From: Mycolicibacterium austroafricanum
Lineage (GTDB): Bacteria > Actinomycetota > Actinomycetes > Mycobacteriales > Mycobacteriaceae
NCBI RefSeq assembly: GCF_902705885.1
Contig: NZ_CACSIP010000034.1
Span: forward strand, 124,001-188,000
Direction of reading: 5' to 3'
DNA length: 64,000 nucleotides
The translations under genes were made by a program, and so were the position numbers. Positions 62,067-64,000 of this stretch are shown here, piece after piece. Every line of letters begins with the position of its first letter. The first letter of the stretch is position 1. Below the pieces are notes generated by a model. The model searched no databases. It had not been told where the DNA came from and saw only the letters and a list, made by a program, of their open reading frames with translations.

Positions 62067-64000
62067 ATGCCACACGTCACAGGTGCCGCGGTGCGCGATC
62101 CGGAGCTGGCACGGCTGACCGGTCTGCCCTTCGACGACCCCGACGAGGTGATCCGCGCAGCGATCGCCGAGGCCAGTGTGCCCGCGCTGCTGATGTCAAT
62201 GGTGCACATGACCGGAGACCTCGCGATCCTCGACGAGCTGCCGGGCCCGTACATGCTCATCGCGATGGACCTGCAGGGCGCGATGAGCGAACCGGACAAA
62301 CAGGTGGTGCGCGACCGGGCATTCGAGGTCGCCCGTGACTACCGCGACCGGGGATGCCCGCCACCGTTCATCCCCGACGAGCACCAGCTGCGGGTGATGC
62401 TCGACGTGATGTCCGCCGGGCAGGTCACCGAGGAGTTCGTCGACTACATCGCCGCCGACCTGCGGTTCACCGACAAGGACCAGGCCGGGCCGGTGCTCTC
62501 CTCGACCGCAGAGCAACGCGCCGGCTTCCCGGTGGTCGTCATCGGCTGCGGGGAGTCGGGGCTGCTGGCGGGCATCAAGCTCAAACAGGCCGGCATCCCG
62601 TTCACGATCATCGACAAGCAGTCCGGGGTGGGCGGCACATGGCTGGCCAACCGCTATCCGGGATGTCGTGTCGACATCGCCAGCCAGTACTACACGTATT
62701 CGTTCGAGCCGATCGACCACTGGCAGCACCACTACGCCACCCAGCCCGAGATCCTGCAGTACCTGGGCGACGTGATGGATCGATACCAGATCGGCGAGCA
62801 CATCCGGTTCGAGACCGAGGTGATCGGCGCCGCGTGGGACGAGGCGACCTCGACATGGCAGGTGCAGATCAGGGACGCCGCCGGTGTCTGCGAGACGCTC
62901 ACCGCCCGGGGGCTGATCTGCGCTGTCGGCCAGTTCAGCAACCCGGTGATCCCGGACATCAAGGGCGCCAAGGGCTTCGACTGTCCCTCATTTCACACCG
63001 CCGACTGGGACGACAGCGTCGACCTCGCCGGCAAGCGGGTGGCTGTCATCGGTGCCGGCGCCAGTGGATTCCAGTTGGTCCCCGCGATCGCCGAGACCAC
63101 CGCACACGTCGACGTCTACCAGCGCACCGCGCAGTGGATGGCGCCCAACGTCAACTATCACGCACCCGTCGGTGACGGCGCCCGGTGGGCCACAAGGCAT
63201 CTGCCGTACTACGGCAGATGGCTGCGGTTCGTGACATGGTGGCCGATCGCCGACGCGCTCAACGAGCAGATCACCATCGACCCGGAGTGGGACAACGGCG
63301 GGCTGTCGGTCAGCGCGGGCAACCACACGATCCGGGAGGTGTTCGTCGCGTGGATGCAGGCGTTCACCACCGATGAGGAACTGCTGGCCAAAGTCACGCC
63401 GAAGTACCCGCCGATGGGCAAGCGCACCCTGCAGGACGACGGGACCTGGCTGACCACGCTGCAGCGCGACGACGTCGAACTGATCACCGACGGCGTCGCC
63501 GAGATCACCCCGGACGGGGTCACCGACGGCGCCGGTGTGCACCGGCCCGCCGATGTGTTGTTGTGGGCCACCGGTTTCGATGTCAACCACCAACTCGGGC
63601 CCGTCGACATCCGCGGGGTGGGCGGCGTCGGACTGAACGACGCGTGGGGTGACGCCGCCTATGCCTACCTCGGTATCACGGTCAACGACTTCCCGAACTT
63701 CTTCTGCATGTTCGGCCCAGGCACCAACGCCGTCAACGGCGCAAGCCTGATCTACAACTCCGAATGCCAGATGCGGTACATCCTCGGGTGCATCGACATG
63801 GTGCTGACCTCGGGCGCCGCATCGGCGATGCCCAGGGCCGAGGTGTGCACCGATTACGACCGGCGCAGCCAGGCGCGCCTGAAAACCATGGTGTACTCGC
63901 ACCCCGCCGTCACGAGCAGCTATTACAAGAACTCGGCCGGTGAACTGCCGACGCTGTTCGCGTGGCGCATCGTCGATTACTGGAAGTGGACACATCGCCC
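62067..64000 (+). CDS. Baeyer-Villiger-type flavin monooxygenase (3' end outside window)
   Basis: At least 644 codons from ATG at 62067 (MPHVTGAAVRDPE), open to the right edge. An N-terminal extension of about 150 residues (as in 4-hydroxyacetophenone monooxygenase) precedes the FAD fold VVVIGCGESGLLAG; the NADPH fold is RVAVIGAGASGFQL. The BVMO fingerprint region reads FDCPSFHTADW: His and Trp are kept, but the usual Gly at the third position is Cys. ATG/GYD-type motif LLWATGFDVN follows. Inserts oxygen next to a ketone to give an ester, the substrate of the hydrolase before it. Confidence 0.85.
   Translation, partial: MPHVTGAAVRDPELARLTGLPFDDPDEVIRAAIAEASVPALLMSMVHMTGDLAILDELPGPYMLIAMDLQGAMSEPDKQVVRDRAFEVARDYRDRGCPPPFIPDEHQLRVMLDVMSAGQVTEEFVDYIAADLRFTDKDQAGPVLSSTAEQRAGFPVVVIGCGESGLLAGIKLKQAGIPFTIIDKQSGVGGTWLANRYPGCRVDIASQYYTYSFEPIDHWQHHYATQPEILQYLGDVMDRYQIGEHIRFETEVIGAAWDEATSTWQVQIRDAAGVCETLTARGLICAVGQFSNPVIPDIKGAKGFDCPSFHTADWDDSVDLAGKRVAVIGAGASGFQLVPAIAETTAHVDVYQRTAQWMAPNVNYHAPVGDGARWATRHLPYYGRWLRFVTWWPIADALNEQITIDPEWDNGGLSVSAGNHTIREVFVAWMQAFTTDEELLAKVTPKYPPMGKRTLQDDGTWLTTLQRDDVELITDGVAEITPDGVTDGAGVHRPADVLLWATGFDVNHQLGPVDIRGVGGVGLNDAWGDAAYAYLGITVNDFPNFFCMFGPGTNAVNGASLIYNSECQMRYILGCIDMVLTSGAASAMPRAEVCTDYDRRSQARLKTMVYSHPAVTSSYYKNSAGELPTLFAWRIVDYWKWTHR

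Noticed and set aside
1-64000. CRISPR array, rRNA operon or IS element
   Set aside because: No regularly spaced repeats, no rRNA sequence, and no transposase frame were seen.

Overview
The window is high-GC actinobacterial DNA and reads as a rapidly growing mycobacterium (Mycolicibacterium-like). The main evidence is the left third. It carries the block known in M. tuberculosis as Rv3203 to Rv3193c: lipV-like hydrolase, adnA, adnB, TrkA-type K+ channel protein, nudC, mycoredoxin, uvrD2, whiB7 with its leader, ABC1 kinase, cyclodehydratase-like protein, DUF2342 metalloprotease-like protein, PDZ/Lon-like protease and UPF0182 membrane protein. A PE-PPE-domain protein, an MmpL transporter and mycoredoxin fit the same group. 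Species is not determinable from the sequence alone.

Layout. 1-21.4 kb: the conserved DNA repair, redox and antibiotic-stress block. 21.6-22.4 kb: an ABM-like protein and an initiator tRNA gene (CAT anticodon). 22.37-37.86 kb: a 15.4 kb genomic island inserted at the 3' half of that tRNA and bounded by 87-bp direct repeats differing at one base. Its cargo is a CadC-type ArsR repressor with a heavy-metal P1B ATPase, a DUF3703 protein and a DsbA-like thiol protein; a TetR/P450/MFS/two-thioesterase/hydrolase module with an LLM oxidoreductase remnant; and an MmpL-DUF6188 module controlled by a TetR whose putative operator occurs on both sides of its own gene. No integrase is visible. 37.9-40.6 kb: a lower-GC stretch with an HTH protein behind a concentric palindrome and a methyltransferase, then about 0.7 kb without a recognisable gene. 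40.7-44.5 kb: PE-PPE-domain secreted protein, DUF4345 protein, PhoD-type phosphatase and small proteins.

44.9-58.1 kb is the most interesting part: a divergent catabolic locus around a GntR/FCD regulator. The minus-strand operon (APH-fold kinase, class-III aminotransferase-fold enzyme with phospho-lyase-like motifs, FAD/4Fe-4S 2-hydroxyacid dehydrogenase, semialdehyde dehydrogenase) resembles kinase plus phospho-lyase chemistry, as in hydroxylysine breakdown. The plus-strand genes encode an aminoaldehyde-type dehydrogenase, a small RedY-like protein, a PYROXD2-like flavoprotein and an APC permease. Three copies of CAACTGT-NN-AACA lie in the regulatory gaps and are candidate GntR operators. 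The locus ends at a strong terminator abutting a broken N-terminal fragment of gabT, suggesting that it was inserted next to, or replaced, an older GABA locus whose succinate-semialdehyde dehydrogenase survives at 58.5 kb.

58.5-64 kb: that dehydrogenase, a small membrane protein, an SDR, an alpha/beta hydrolase paralogous to the island hydrolase, and a Baeyer-Villiger-type monooxygenase running off the right edge.
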